A program made the position numbers and the translations under genes. Shown piece after piece: positions 33,934 through 43,191 of a stretch of 64,000 bases of DNA. The notes under the pieces are model-generated. The model made no database searches. It was not told where the DNA came from and saw only the letters and a program-made list of their open reading frames with translations. The DNA is from JAQVCM01 sp040403095 (GTDB lineage: Bacteria > Bacteroidota > Bacteroidia > Flavobacteriales_D > Crocinitomicaceae), in the NCBI GenBank assembly GCA_040403095.1, contig JBBALI010000004.1:62001-126000 (forward strand). The letters run 5' to 3'. Position 1 is the stretch's first letter. Each line of letters begins with the position of its first letter.

Positions 33934-34832
33934 TATTTAGAACTATAATAAAAAACAAATTTTTTGCGGTCAACAACGAATTCTTCAGGTAAACCATTTT
34001 CATCGTAAGTGATTACAATATCTTTTACCAAAGTACCGTGTAAACGTTCAAAGTACTTTACAGGCTGTTGATTTTCATTGTATTCCCAAGATTTTGATTT
34101 TTCCTGTTTATTCCAATTTGCATCCAAATGATAACTTTCCTGAGGTAAATTATTTTCTAAGAAAGTGACCGATTTCTCTGAAAGTGCGAAGATGTTTAAC
34201 GTTGAATCTAAATTTTTTGATTGCGCTTGGATCTGTGTTAGGTTTGATCCTTTCTCAACAAAAATTTCGATGGAATTTACTTTGTGGTTAACTATTTCAA
34301 CAATCAACTTTGGATTTTCTATGGTTGGATAAAAAACCAATGAATCAAAATTGTTATTGTTTTTTGAAGTAATAACGGTTGTTTTTATTGAATCTCTGTG
34401 GATAAAAACGGGCGGTACATTTCCAACTTCCATGTATTTGAAAATATCAATTTTTTCCAAGGTACCATTTATAGAGAATGAGAAGCCTGAGTTAGAAAAT
34501 GGCTCTGTTGAAATGTTGTATAAATAGTGCTTAAAATTTAGCACATTGCCGTTTGGATTGAATGTGTAAGTTAGTTTTTCCGACATGTTATTTTTGTATC
34601 TTCCACCTTTAACAAATAGACTTATTTTATTGATTTTTAATGTTTCAACCAAATCTTTATTCCAGATCGGGCCAAGATTGTTTGGTGCTTCAAATAACGT
34701 GGTCAAATAAATTGGGTTAAAAAGATTTCCAGTAAACTCAACCTTTGCCGTATTTTCAATTTCAACCTTGGCTTTTTCACTTGAGCAAGCGGCAAGAAAC
34801 ACTGAGATAAATAAAATCAAGTACTTGAACAT
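33933..34832 (-). CDS. Hypothetical lipoprotein
   Basis: A 299-residue protein with lipoprotein signal MFKYLILFISVFLAAC. The mature part is strand-rich and contains repeated sentence-like units (LTYTFNPNGNVLNFKHYLYN, KSWEYNENQQPVKYFERLHG, IVITYDENGLPEEFVVDRKK). These recall the YD/RHS-like or 'DUF4595-type' repeats of Bacteroidota lipoproteins that report tree-like strings, but the match is weak. A TACATTTG promoter-like motif lies at 34866-34873. It is followed without a gap by the DUF4268 gene. Confidence 0.75.
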   Translation of the reverse strand: MFKYLILFISVFLAACSSEKAKVEIENTAKVEFTGNLFNPIYLTTLFEAPNNLGPIWNKDLVETLKINKISLFVKGGRYKNNMSEKLTYTFNPNGNVLNFKHYLYNISTEPFSNSGFSFSINGTLEKIDIFKYMEVGNVPPVFIHRDSIKTTVITSKNNNNFDSLVFYPTIENPKLIVEIVNHKVNSIEIFVEKGSNLTQIQAQSKNLDSTLNIFALSEKSVTFLENNLPQESYHLDANWNKQEKSKSWEYNENQQPVKYFERLHGTLVKDIVITYDENGLPEEFVVDRKKFVFYYSSK

Positions 34833-34865
34833 AAATCAAAAATTAAATAATAGGAAATTTTGTTT

Positions 34866-34873
34866 CAAATGTA
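34866..34873 (-). promoter_or_regulatory. -7 element (TACATTTG) of the 34832 lipoprotein operon
   Basis: Minus-strand TACATTTG, an exact TAnnTTTG match about 33 bases before the ATG at 34832 and downstream of the yidC terminator. Confidence 0.45.
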
Positions 34874-34888
34874 GTTTTAAAGATAGCA

Positions 34889-34918
34889 AAAAGGTTTACC
34901 GCTTCCAGTAAACCTTTT
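34889..34918 (-). terminator. Rho-independent terminator of the pyrG-yidC operon
   Basis: A perfect 11-bp stem (34889-34899 with 34908-34918, arm AAAAGGTTTAC) with an 8-nt loop lies 21 nt past the yidC stop. The stem itself supplies A/T tracts on both sides. Confidence 0.85.
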
Positions 34919-34938
34919 CTAAAAATATAAACTCTATA

Positions 34939-36909
34939 CTATTTTTTCTTTTTTGCTTCTAGCTGTGCTTTTTGCATTTGTTCTAATCTCTCTTGAAATT
35001 TAGATTTCTTTTTCACAGTTGAATTTCCAGTTGTGGCAGCTGCTTTTCTGGCGGCCATTTTTTCCTTTAATTTATCTTCATCCACAAAGAATTGTTTGAT
35101 TGCCAGCATGATTAAAATTGAAATCAACGTTGAAATGAAGTAATAATAACTCAATCCTGAAGAATAATTATTGAAGAAGAAAATCATCATAAAAGGGAAG
35201 ATATACATAATCACTTTCATGTTTGGCATTCCTGGTTGTGTTGGCTGTTGCATGTTTCCACTGTTAACGTAAGTGTACACCAAAGTCGTAACAGCCATCA
35301 ACAAAGTGAAAAGAGAAATGTGATCACCATAAAGTGGCAAGTATGTACTAAAATCATATACTGAATCGTATGAAGACAAATCTTCGGCCCATAAAAATGG
35401 TTGTTGTCTCAATTCAAATGCAGCAGGGAAAAAACGGAATACAGCAAGTAATATAGGCATTTGGATCAACATAGGAACGCAACCTGCCAGGGGAGAAGCG
35501 CCACTTGTACGATACAACGACATCATTTCCATCTGCTTTTTCATGGCATCTTCTTTGTTTGGAAACTTTGCGTTTAACTCATCAACTTCAGGTTTTAATA
35601 TTCTCATTTTGGCTGAAGAAACGTACATTTTCCATTGAATTGGCATCAAAAACAATTTGATAATCAATGTCACTAATAAAATCACAATTCCAAATCCTAA
35701 ACCTGATCCAGCCAATAAATTGAATAATGGTTGAATGGCATAAATGTTAATCCATCTAAACAATCCCCAACCGTAATTGATAATGTCTTCGTAATTTGAA
35801 TTGTAAGATTTCAAAACTTCATAATCATTTGGTCCGAAAAACCAATTGATCTTGGCACTTGCATCACCAGTATTTGAGAAAGCTAGATTCATTGATGCTT
35901 CGTATCTTTTAATGTGTGAATGAAATCTGTCTTCAGTTTCGCTAAATTTTTTGATTTTCAAACTTGAACCCGATTTATCAAATCCTGAAACCGGTTTCAT
36001 GATTGAACTGAAATAACTTTGTTTGAAAGCAATCCATTCAACTGATTGTTCCATTTTTTCTTCGTCGTCAGTTGCTTCGCTCAACCAATCGTGGTCTTCG
36101 TTCTTGTATTTGAAGCAAACCGTAGAAACCAATCTTTGCGCATTTAAAAGTCTTTCTGATTTTTTCAAATCAGCATTCCAATTCAACATCACATTTTTAG
36201 GATTAACTTTTCCAGCAAAACCTTTTAGTTTCACTTCAAAGTCCATATCGTAAGCGTTTGGCTTCAATGAATAAACGAATTGAATTGTTTGATCATTGTC
36301 TCTTTTCAATTCAAATGTAATGCCATTTTTTGAAGAATCGACTACCGTGAAAAGTTGGTTTCCTGTAGAAAATTGCTTGCCATCAAGCGGAAAGCTTAAT
36401 TCATTCACGGCATCATTTTCTCCAAATAATTTCAATGGAATCCATTTTTTATCTTTCGATGCAAAATCTGTGTAAGATTGATATTCTTTCAAATATACCG
36501 CTGCTAAAATTCCTCCTTTGGTTGAAAAATCAAATGCCAACTTGCTGGTTTCAAGTCGAATAATTTCTCCTTTAACAACTTCATTTTTTTCAACTTCTTC
36601 ACTTACTACCTCAGCAATTGAAGTATCTTTTTTTGTAACTGAATTTTTAAAAACCAAAGCACCATTTTCGTCTTTGATTTGCACCTTATTTTTGTCCAAT
36701 TTAGGAACTAAAATTTTGGCTGTTTTTTCATCGATTTTAGCTACAACTTTGGTCGTATCTTTCTCTTTCGCATTTTTTATTGCAGCCTTGATTTCTTTCT
36801 TTTGCTTTGCAAGTTCCTCTTTAGTAGGTTCTTTAGGTTTATTGATCAAGGTGAAAGTCACCAAGATAGCTCCAATAAGTCCAAGACCTAAAATTGTATT
36901 TCTATCCAT
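34939..36909 (-). CDS. yidC: Membrane protein insertase YidC
   Basis: A 656-residue inner-membrane insertase. It has an N-terminal membrane helix (ILGLGLIGAILVTFTLI), a charged linker, then a large periplasmic beta-domain (VVDSSKNGITFELKRD, FEVKLKGFAGKVNPKN, WIAFKQSYFSSIM). The conserved 60KD_IMP core is then seen: GWGLFRWINIYAIQPLF, MPIQWKMYVSSAKMR, LAGCVPMLIQMPILLAVFRFFP. The lysine-rich C-terminal tail (KKKSKFQERLEQMQKAQ) probably binds the ribosome. It inserts proteins with or without Sec. The gene begins 2 nt after the pyrG stop and ends at a strong terminator. Confidence 0.96.
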   Translation of the reverse strand: MDRNTILGLGLIGAILVTFTLINKPKEPTKEELAKQKKEIKAAIKNAKEKDTTKVVAKIDEKTAKILVPKLDKNKVQIKDENGALVFKNSVTKKDTSIAEVVSEEVEKNEVVKGEIIRLETSKLAFDFSTKGGILAAVYLKEYQSYTDFASKDKKWIPLKLFGENDAVNELSFPLDGKQFSTGNQLFTVVDSSKNGITFELKRDNDQTIQFVYSLKPNAYDMDFEVKLKGFAGKVNPKNVMLNWNADLKKSERLLNAQRLVSTVCFKYKNEDHDWLSEATDDEEKMEQSVEWIAFKQSYFSSIMKPVSGFDKSGSSLKIKKFSETEDRFHSHIKRYEASMNLAFSNTGDASAKINWFFGPNDYEVLKSYNSNYEDIINYGWGLFRWINIYAIQPLFNLLAGSGLGFGIVILLVTLIIKLFLMPIQWKMYVSSAKMRILKPEVDELNAKFPNKEDAMKKQMEMMSLYRTSGASPLAGCVPMLIQMPILLAVFRFFPAAFELRQQPFLWAEDLSSYDSVYDFSTYLPLYGDHISLFTLLMAVTTLVYTYVNSGNMQQPTQPGMPNMKVIMYIFPFMMIFFFNNYSSGLSYYYFISTLISILIMLAIKQFFVDEDKLKEKMAARKAAATTGNSTVKKKSKFQERLEQMQKAQLEAKKKK

Positions 36910-36911
36910 TT

Positions 36912-38525
36912 CTAATTTTGTTTATTTTCTTTTGCCGCATTGATAAAAGCTACAAATAGCGGATGCGGATTCGCTACAGTACTTTTGTATTCAGGATGGA
37001 ATTGAGCACCAACAAACCAAGGATGATTTGGGATTTCTACCACTTCGACCAAACCTGTTTCAGGGTTTTTACCAGTAGCAAGCATTCCATTTTTTTCAAA
37101 TTGTTCTAAATATTCATTGTTGAATTCAAATCTGTGTCTGTGACGTTCAGATATCAATTCGGTATTGTATGCATTTGCCGTTTTGGAGTTCGGTTTCAAT
37201 TCACATTTGTACGCACCTAAACGCATTGTTCCACCCAAATTCGCGATGCTTTTTTGTTCTTCCATCATGCTAATTACTGGGTGTTTCGAATCTTCTGCAA
37301 TCTCAGTGGTGTGTGCGTCTTCTAATCCGAGAACATTTCTAGCGAATTCAATAACAGCACATTGCATTCCCAAGCAAATTCCGAAAAATGGGATATTGTT
37401 TTCACGGGCATACTTTACTGCATCAATTTTTCCTGAAATTCCTCTTGATCCAAAACCTGGTGCAACTAAAATTCCATCTAAATCTCCCAATTCACTTTCG
37501 ATATTTGATTTAGTCAATTTTTCTGAATGAATCCATTTCACATTTACGCGACATTCATTTGAAACTCCAGCGTGAATAAAAGATTCACTGATCGATTTAT
37601 AAGAATCTTTCAATTCAACATATTTTCCTACCAAACCTATATTCACTTCTGAAATTGGATTTTTCAAAGTAGTTAGAAACGATTTCCAAGAATCTAAATT
37701 TGGAACTGTTTTGGAAGGAAGATTTAATTTTTCAAGAACCACTTTATCTAATTCTTCCGCTTGCATCAATAATGGAACGTCATAAATTGTATCTGCATCT
37801 CTTGATTCGATTACTGCATTGATACTTACGTTACAAAATTTTGCAATTTTTTTACGCAAGTTTAGATCCAATTCATGTTCAGTTCTGCAACATAAAATGT
37901 CCGGTTGAACCCCTAATTCAAGTAGTTGTTTAACAGAATGTTGTGTAGGTTTTGTTTTCAATTCACCTGCAGCAGCCAAATAGGGGATTAAAGTTAAGTG
38001 AATGACCAAACAATCGTTTTCAAATTCCCAAAGCATCTGACGCACAGCTTCTACGTATGGAAGAGACTCAATATCTCCAACGGTACCTCCGATTTCTGTA
38101 ATGACGAAATCGTAAGTTCCTTTTTTTCCTAAAATTTGGATTCGATCTTTGATTTCATCAGTAATGTGCGGAATTACTTGTACTGTTTTTCCTAAAAATT
38201 CACCTCTGCGTTCTTTCTCAATTACAGATTGGTAGATTCTTCCTGTTGTAACGTTGTTTGCTTGTGAAGTTGGAACATTTAAAAAACGCTCATAGTGGCC
38301 TAAGTCTAAGTCCGTTTCAGCACCATCATCAGTCACAAAACATTCGCCATGCTCATAAGGATTCAGCGTCCCTGGATCAATATTGATGTAAGGATCAAGC
38401 TTTTGAATAGTAGCTGAATAGCCACGCGCTTGTAATAATTTTGCTAAAGATGCGGAAATGATACCTTTTCCCAGTGAAGAAGTTACTCCCCCGGTTACAA
38501 ATATGTATTTCGTAGAATTGGACAT
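36912..38525 (-). CDS. pyrG: CTP synthase
   Basis: A 537-residue enzyme that aminates UTP to CTP with glutamine and ATP. The N-terminal synthetase domain begins KYIFVTGGVTSSLGKGI (P-loop-like) and has KLDPYINIDPGTLNPYEHGE and ITEIGGTVGDIES. The class I glutamine amidotransferase domain has GICLGMQC (nucleophile Cys), ISERHRHRFEFN, and FHPEY (His, Glu). The length is normal. It is followed after 2 nt by yidC. A -7 element inside an inverted repeat lies just upstream. Confidence 0.97.
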   Translation of the reverse strand: MSNSTKYIFVTGGVTSSLGKGIISASLAKLLQARGYSATIQKLDPYINIDPGTLNPYEHGECFVTDDGAETDLDLGHYERFLNVPTSQANNVTTGRIYQSVIEKERRGEFLGKTVQVIPHITDEIKDRIQILGKKGTYDFVITEIGGTVGDIESLPYVEAVRQMLWEFENDCLVIHLTLIPYLAAAGELKTKPTQHSVKQLLELGVQPDILCCRTEHELDLNLRKKIAKFCNVSINAVIESRDADTIYDVPLLMQAEELDKVVLEKLNLPSKTVPNLDSWKSFLTTLKNPISEVNIGLVGKYVELKDSYKSISESFIHAGVSNECRVNVKWIHSEKLTKSNIESELGDLDGILVAPGFGSRGISGKIDAVKYARENNIPFFGICLGMQCAVIEFARNVLGLEDAHTTEIAEDSKHPVISMMEEQKSIANLGGTMRLGAYKCELKPNSKTANAYNTELISERHRHRFEFNNEYLEQFEKNGMLATGKNPETGLVEVVEIPNHPWFVGAQFHPEYKSTVANPHPLFVAFINAAKENKQN

Positions 38526-38535
38526 GTATAAAATT

Positions 38536-38562
38536 TTGTAACTACGGGGCGCAAAGTTACAA
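38536..38562 (-). promoter_or_regulatory. pyrG promoter (TAACTTTG) inside an inverted repeat
   Basis: An exact TAnnTTTG match on the minus strand (38553-38560) overlaps an 8-bp inverted repeat, TTGTAACT (38536-38543) with AGTTACAA (38555-38562). The predicted start lies in the CGCCCCG-rich spacer. Such an arrangement could be an operator or a start-site structure, but regulation is not shown. Confidence 0.5.
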
Positions 38563-38632
38563 TAAACATGACAAGCATGCTATGTTTTTTAGATTATTTT
38601 TTCAACCAAAAGAATAGTTATGAACTTTCAAT

Positions 38633-39760
38633 TCAATTTTCAGCCAAAGAATAGATTTCCTCTATTGATTTCAATACTTGTTTTGATGCAAAAGGTGTAG
38701 ATGCTTCTTTTAATTTGGATTGGTCGAATGTTACTTTTTGATCTATAAATTGTTTCATTGCATTGACGAGGGAAGCGACATCGTTCTTAGAAACTTGAAT
38801 TCCTAAATGGTCGTTCATTTGCGCTGCAATCCCAACATTTGTGGAAATAACAGGAGTACCAGTAGCCCATGCTTCAGCAATGACACATGAAAAAGTTTCA
38901 TAATTTGAAAAAAGAATCAATGCGTCTGAATCTTGCATTTTAAATGCGATTTCGTTTGTTTGCAATGGACCTGAAAATGTAATCAAATTCTCCAAAGATT
39001 GATTAATAACTTTCTTTTGGATCGAATCATAATTTTCATCAGAAATAATTTCCAATTCAAAATTGACTTCTCCTTGATTTTTTAAGAGATTACAAGCCTC
39101 AATAATTCCAGAAATATTTTTGTAGCGCTCATCCAAGGTAGAAACATGAATGAATTTAATTCTTGAATTTTGCGGTTTTTCTTTTAATGTAAAAATGGAA
39201 TCATCAATCAAATTGGGTAAAATTTCAATTTTTAAATCTGGGAATGAATGTAATATTTCATTTTTCAAAAAATCAGAAACTGCAGTGAAAACCGTTGAGT
39301 TTTTTATTACTGATTTTAAAATCAACTTTTCTCTCCATTTCCAAGTTTTAGATTTTTGTTTACTGAAATAGGAGGCATGTTCCGTAATTACCAAGGGTTT
39401 ATTAAAATGTTTCTTTGCCCAAACGAATTGTAAGCCTTTAGATAAAATTACATTCCCATGGATAATATCTACATTTTGAATGGATTGAATACCAAGTTTG
39501 AAAGCTTTTTTAGCGTTGATCCATTGTCTGATAGGATTTGAACTTTTGGGATATTTAACAATTATTTCTGTCAAATTATCTTTTGAATTTTTGGAGACTT
39601 GAGTAGCTGAAATATCTGTATCAGACTGCAAGTCAAGCACTGTAACAAAGTGTTTTTGCGCAACTAAATCGATATGTCTTTTGACAAAATTTCCTAAAAA
39701 CGGCTTGATATCAGTAGGATACCAGGAACTTAAAAAAAGGATATGTCTCTTTTTATCCAA
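38633..39760 (-). CDS. Family 4 glycosyltransferase (GT-B)
   Basis: A 375-residue soluble GT-B enzyme. The N-terminal domain starts ILFLSSWYPTDIKPFLGNF; the C-terminal nucleotide-sugar domain has FIHVSTLDERYKNISGIIEA, ITFSGPLQTNEI and SNYETFSCVIAEAWATGTPVI with the E-x7-E motif of GT4 enzymes. The donor and acceptor are unknown. It starts 2 nt after a cysteine desulfurase gene, probably by chance of operon packing. It is a clear paralogue of the plus-strand glycosyltransferase at 41976, which shares the WYPT and VKRH/IKRH motifs. Confidence 0.9.
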   Translation of the reverse strand: MDKKRHILFLSSWYPTDIKPFLGNFVKRHIDLVAQKHFVTVLDLQSDTDISATQVSKNSKDNLTEIIVKYPKSSNPIRQWINAKKAFKLGIQSIQNVDIIHGNVILSKGLQFVWAKKHFNKPLVITEHASYFSKQKSKTWKWREKLILKSVIKNSTVFTAVSDFLKNEILHSFPDLKIEILPNLIDDSIFTLKEKPQNSRIKFIHVSTLDERYKNISGIIEACNLLKNQGEVNFELEIISDENYDSIQKKVINQSLENLITFSGPLQTNEIAFKMQDSDALILFSNYETFSCVIAEAWATGTPVISTNVGIAAQMNDHLGIQVSKNDVASLVNAMKQFIDQKVTFDQSKLKEASTPFASKQVLKSIEEIYSLAEN

Positions 39761-39762
39761 AA

Positions 39763-40902
39763 TTAGACAAGCGTTTTACTGAAAATAGTGATCAATTGTT
39801 CTACGGTATAATCAATTTCTTCTTTGGTAGTATATCTTGAAAAAGAGAATCTTACATTTGGTCTTGATCCATCTGCTTGGATTCCTTCCAGTACGTGTGA
39901 ACCTTTGACAGCACCCGAAGAACAAGCACTTCCTCCACTACAAGCAATTCCTTTCAAATCCAAAGTAAATAGCAACATTCCAGCTTTGTCTGTTTTCGGA
40001 AAACTGCAATTTAAAACGGTGTAGAGACTTTTATCAGGATTTGTTTCACCATGGAAATAGACGTCTTGAAAATTTTGTTGTAATAAATCAATCATATGCG
40101 TTTTTAATGCTTGAACATGGTTTTGATGGCCGATTACATCTTCATAAGCCAATTCCATTGCTTTAGCTAGGCCTGCAATTCCATATAAATTTTCTGTTCC
40201 TCCGCGCAAACCTCTTTCTTGAGCACCACCGTGAATCAAGGCATGTACCTTGAGCATTTTGTTTACATACAAAAATCCAATTCCTTTCGGCCCATGAAAT
40301 TTGTGCGCTGCGCAAGTTAGAAAATCAATGGGTGTTTTTTGTAAGTCAAACTGATAATGTCCCATTGTTTGAACGGTATCAGAATGAAAATAAGCATTGT
40401 ACTTTTTGCAAAGTGCTGACACTTGATCAAGAGGCAATAAAGTTGAAATTTCATTGTTGGCATGCATTAAAGAAACCAACGTTTTGACTTCACTTTTTAG
40501 CAAATTTTCTAGATCATTTAAATCGACATTGCCTTTGGCATCAATTTTTACATGAACAAGTTCAATGTTTTCATGTTTTGCCAAGTATTCTGCCGTATGA
40601 CCAATTGCATGGTGCTCGATTACAGATGTAATAATTCTTTTAACTCCCAATGCTTCGATAGAAGTATGTAAAGCCATATTATCGGCTTCCGTGCCACCGG
40701 AAGTGAAAATAATTTCCGCTGGATTACAGTTCAGTTGTTTGGCAATAGACCTGCGAGCATTTTCAATTACAGCTTTAGCTTGGCGCCCATAAAAATGAGT
40801 AGATGAAGGGTTCCCGAATTCATTTTGCAAAAAAGGAATCATACATTCAACTACTTCTGGCGCAATAGGAGTTGTTGCCGCATTGTCTAGATATACTCGC
40901 AT
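39763..40902 (-). CDS. Cysteine desulfurase (IscS/NifS family)
   Basis: A 379-residue PLP enzyme that takes sulfur from cysteine for Fe-S clusters and thiolation. It opens VYLDNAATTPIAPEV. The PLP lysine is Lys201 in CAAHKFHGPKG, the His before the cofactor is in SVIEHHAIG, and the active-site Cys327 lies in GSACSSGAVKGSHVL. The extended cysteine loop is typical of IscS-type (class I) enzymes. It is the first gene of a two-gene operon with a glycosyltransferase. Whether it is the sole housekeeping copy cannot be judged here. Confidence 0.93.
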   Translation of the reverse strand: MRVYLDNAATTPIAPEVVECMIPFLQNEFGNPSSTHFYGRQAKAVIENARRSIAKQLNCNPAEIIFTSGGTEADNMALHTSIEALGVKRIITSVIEHHAIGHTAEYLAKHENIELVHVKIDAKGNVDLNDLENLLKSEVKTLVSLMHANNEISTLLPLDQVSALCKKYNAYFHSDTVQTMGHYQFDLQKTPIDFLTCAAHKFHGPKGIGFLYVNKMLKVHALIHGGAQERGLRGGTENLYGIAGLAKAMELAYEDVIGHQNHVQALKTHMIDLLQQNFQDVYFHGETNPDKSLYTVLNCSFPKTDKAGMLLFTLDLKGIACSGGSACSSGAVKGSHVLEGIQADGSRPNVRFSFSRYTTKEEIDYTVEQLITIFSKTLV

Positions 40903-40922
40903 TTTCTATTAAATTTAAAGTA

Positions 40923-40930
40923 CAAAGGTA
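40923..40930 (-). promoter_or_regulatory. -7 element (TACCTTTG) of the cysteine desulfurase operon
   Basis: Minus-strand TACCTTTG, an exact TAnnTTTG match, lies 20 bases before the ATG at 40902. A T-rich tract but no exact TTTG stands at the -33 distance. Confidence 0.5.
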
Positions 40931-41075
40931 AAAATTTAAGGAAAATAATTGAAAACATAATGATATTTGATCCACAAATTTGCTTTAAACATGGTATTTC
41001 TAAAGTCAATTGCTAAATTGGTCTATTATTTCAAAATTTTAACTGATATTTGAAAAAAAAAATTCATCTCAATTT

Positions 41076-41972
41076 ATGAAAACAAAGTCCTTTAGATTGT
41101 ACTCTTCAACATTAAGAAAATTGAATTTTTTCTTTTTCTTTACTCTAAAATTATATCTGGGTGGTATGGTGTTTTTTCGTTTTTCAAGGAAAATACGAAA
41201 CAAAATAAACAAGGATAAAAAAGTTTCAAAATTTATAGTCACAGAAAATTGCTTAGGTAACCTAAAAATGAATTTAGACATTCATAGTTACATGGGGGGC
41301 TGTATTTATTGGGCAGGACTTCATCATGTTAATGAATCAATATATCTCAGTAAAATACTTAAAGACGATTTTGTATTTCTAGATGTTGGAGCAAATCAAG
41401 GTGAATTTTCATTATTTGCCTCAAAATATGTTAAAAGTGGCAGAATTATAGCTTTCGAACCAGTTCAAGAAAATTTTAATCGACTTACAATTAACTTAGA
41501 ATTAAACGATATTCAAAATTGTGAGTCATTCAAATTTGGATTGTCAGATAAAAATGATTTTCTACCAATTTACACCGATGATTCTGCAACTGAAGGGGGT
41601 GGAATAAATGAAGGGCTTTCTACTTTATTTAGATCTGAAACAAAGGGTTCGTTTCAGGAGCAGATTGAATTAAAGGTTTTTGATGAAGTTTTTGAAAATG
41701 AATTTAAAAGAATTGATTTTATTAAAATTGACATTGAAGGTTCAGAATTGTTTGCTTTGAAAGGGATGCGAAATTCACTATTGAAATTTAAGCCAGAGAT
41801 TCTATTGGAAATCAATGAAGATTGCTTTTTAGCAGCAGGTTACAGCTCAAAAGAAATTTTAAACTTTTTATTCGAATTAAATTATATACCATTTAAATTA
41901 TTAAGGGGAAAACTTATTTTACAAGAGGGTGACTTTACAAAGTGGGGAAATTATATTTTTAAACAACAATAA
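41076..41972 (+). CDS. FkbM family methyltransferase
   Basis: A 298-residue protein. The SAM-binding motif is FLDVGANQGEFSLFASKYV, followed by IIAFEPVQENFNRLTINL and IDFIKIDIEGSELFALKGM, which are FkbM hallmarks. A very aromatic and hydrophobic N-terminal segment (LNFFFFFTLKLYLGGMVFF) could anchor the protein to the membrane. FkbM enzymes O-methylate sugars or polyketides, so a glycan target fits, given the glycosyltransferase gene that follows 3 nt downstream. Codon use in this gene pair looks more AT-rich than in the neighbouring housekeeping genes, by eye. Confidence 0.88.
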   Translation: MKTKSFRLYSSTLRKLNFFFFFTLKLYLGGMVFFRFSRKIRNKINKDKKVSKFIVTENCLGNLKMNLDIHSYMGGCIYWAGLHHVNESIYLSKILKDDFVFLDVGANQGEFSLFASKYVKSGRIIAFEPVQENFNRLTINLELNDIQNCESFKFGLSDKNDFLPIYTDDSATEGGGINEGLSTLFRSETKGSFQEQIELKVFDEVFENEFKRIDFIKIDIEGSELFALKGMRNSLLKFKPEILLEINEDCFLAAGYSSKEILNFLFELNYIPFKLLRGKLILQEGDFTKWGNYIFKQQ

Positions 41973-41975
41973 TTC

Positions 41976-43097
41976 ATGTTGAAAAAGAAAGTCTTATTTA
42001 TATCTCACTGGTATCCAACTACTGAAAAGCCTAATGCTGGGATTTTCATAAAAAGACATGCAGAAGCCTTTGCAGAAATTTCAGATTTAACACTGATTCA
42101 TTTTAATGTAAAAAAGTCTTCCAATTTATTAAAGATTTCACTAAATAAAAGAAATATTCAACAATTTGAAATTCTTGTCGACAGTCGTTTTTATAAAATA
42201 CTTTACTATTTTCTTCCACTTCACTTTTTTTTATTTAAAAGATTAGTTAAAAAATTTAAAATTAGGATCAATGAAATGGACTATATTCATTCAAATGTTA
42301 TTTTTCCAACAGGAATAATTGGGTATAGAATATCAAAGAAGTACAACATTCCTCAATTTCATTCAGAACATTGGTCTAAATTTAATTATTTTATTGAAAG
42401 AGATTTTTGGAGAAAATCTGGAAGAAAAACTATTGAAAATATTGAAAAATTATTTCCAGTTTCAGAATTTTTCAAATCTCAGATCTCTATAAATGTTCCT
42501 GAAGATAAAATGTTTGTCATTCCAAATATAGTTGATTCAGAAAAATTCAATTTTGAACCAAAAAAAAAGTCAGATAACCAAAAACTTGTTTTTTTGAGTA
42601 TTGCAAATTGGCAGAAGCCTAAGAATCCATTTTTATTTCTAGATGCATTAGAAAGTATATTTTTAGAGAAAAGCTTTGATTTTGAATTAAGAATTGGAGG
42701 AGAAGGACCAATTTTAAATAAATTATTGAAAAAGAACTATAGTTTTCCTATTATAAATTTAGGTTTATTAGATTCTGACCAGATTTCAGACAATTTAAAA
42801 AAAGCAAATTTATTATTACATGGTTCTGATTTTGAGACTTTTTCAGTTATTATTGTTGAATCATTAAAGGTCGGAACGCCAGTTTTAGTTAGTAATGTTG
42901 GAATTGCATCAGAAGTTATTAATGAAGAAAATGGATTTTTATGCGATTCAAATGTGAAAGATTGGAAAATGAAGATTTTGAAAGCATCAGAAACAATGTA
43001 TGATTATAGGCAAATTTCAAAAAGAATAGAAGGTAAATTCATTAATAAAGTTGTAATTAGCCTAGTTGAAATTTTCTATTATCCTGAAATGAAATGA
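41976..43097 (+). CDS. Family 4 glycosyltransferase (GT-B)
   Basis: A 373-residue GT-B enzyme. The N-terminus VLFISHWYPTTEKPNAGIFIKRH closely parallels the paralogue at 38633. The C-terminal donor-binding domain has LSIANWQKPKNPFLFLDAL, LRIGGEGPILNKLL and GSDFETFSVIIVESLKVGTPVL (E-x7-E). It probably adds a sugar to a surface glycan or glycoprotein. It starts 3 nt after the FkbM gene. Gene content suggests a small glycan-modification pair rather than a full polysaccharide locus. Confidence 0.9.
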   Translation: MLKKKVLFISHWYPTTEKPNAGIFIKRHAEAFAEISDLTLIHFNVKKSSNLLKISLNKRNIQQFEILVDSRFYKILYYFLPLHFFLFKRLVKKFKIRINEMDYIHSNVIFPTGIIGYRISKKYNIPQFHSEHWSKFNYFIERDFWRKSGRKTIENIEKLFPVSEFFKSQISINVPEDKMFVIPNIVDSEKFNFEPKKKSDNQKLVFLSIANWQKPKNPFLFLDALESIFLEKSFDFELRIGGEGPILNKLLKKNYSFPIINLGLLDSDQISDNLKKANLLLHGSDFETFSVIIVESLKVGTPVLVSNVGIASEVINEENGFLCDSNVKDWKMKILKASETMYDYRQISKRIEGKFINKVVISLVEIFYYPEMK

Positions 43098-43145
43098 TTA
43101 GAACAAGAATAATTCATTTTTTTACAGAGATTAATTATAATTTAT

Positions 43146-43153
43146 TAATTTTG
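43146..43153 (+). promoter_or_regulatory. -7 element (TAATTTTG) of the large T9SS substrate gene
   Basis: An exact TAnnTTTG match 38 bases before the ATG at 43192, in an otherwise AT-rich 94-bp gap. Confidence 0.4.
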
Positions 43154-43191
43154 TTAATATTCTAAACTAGAAAGCCTAAAGGAAAATTAAA

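Noticed and set aside
41069..41281. Minus-strand ORF of 70 codons opposite the FkbM gene start
   Set aside because: It lies fully opposite a gene with clear FkbM motifs and has no signal or family pattern.
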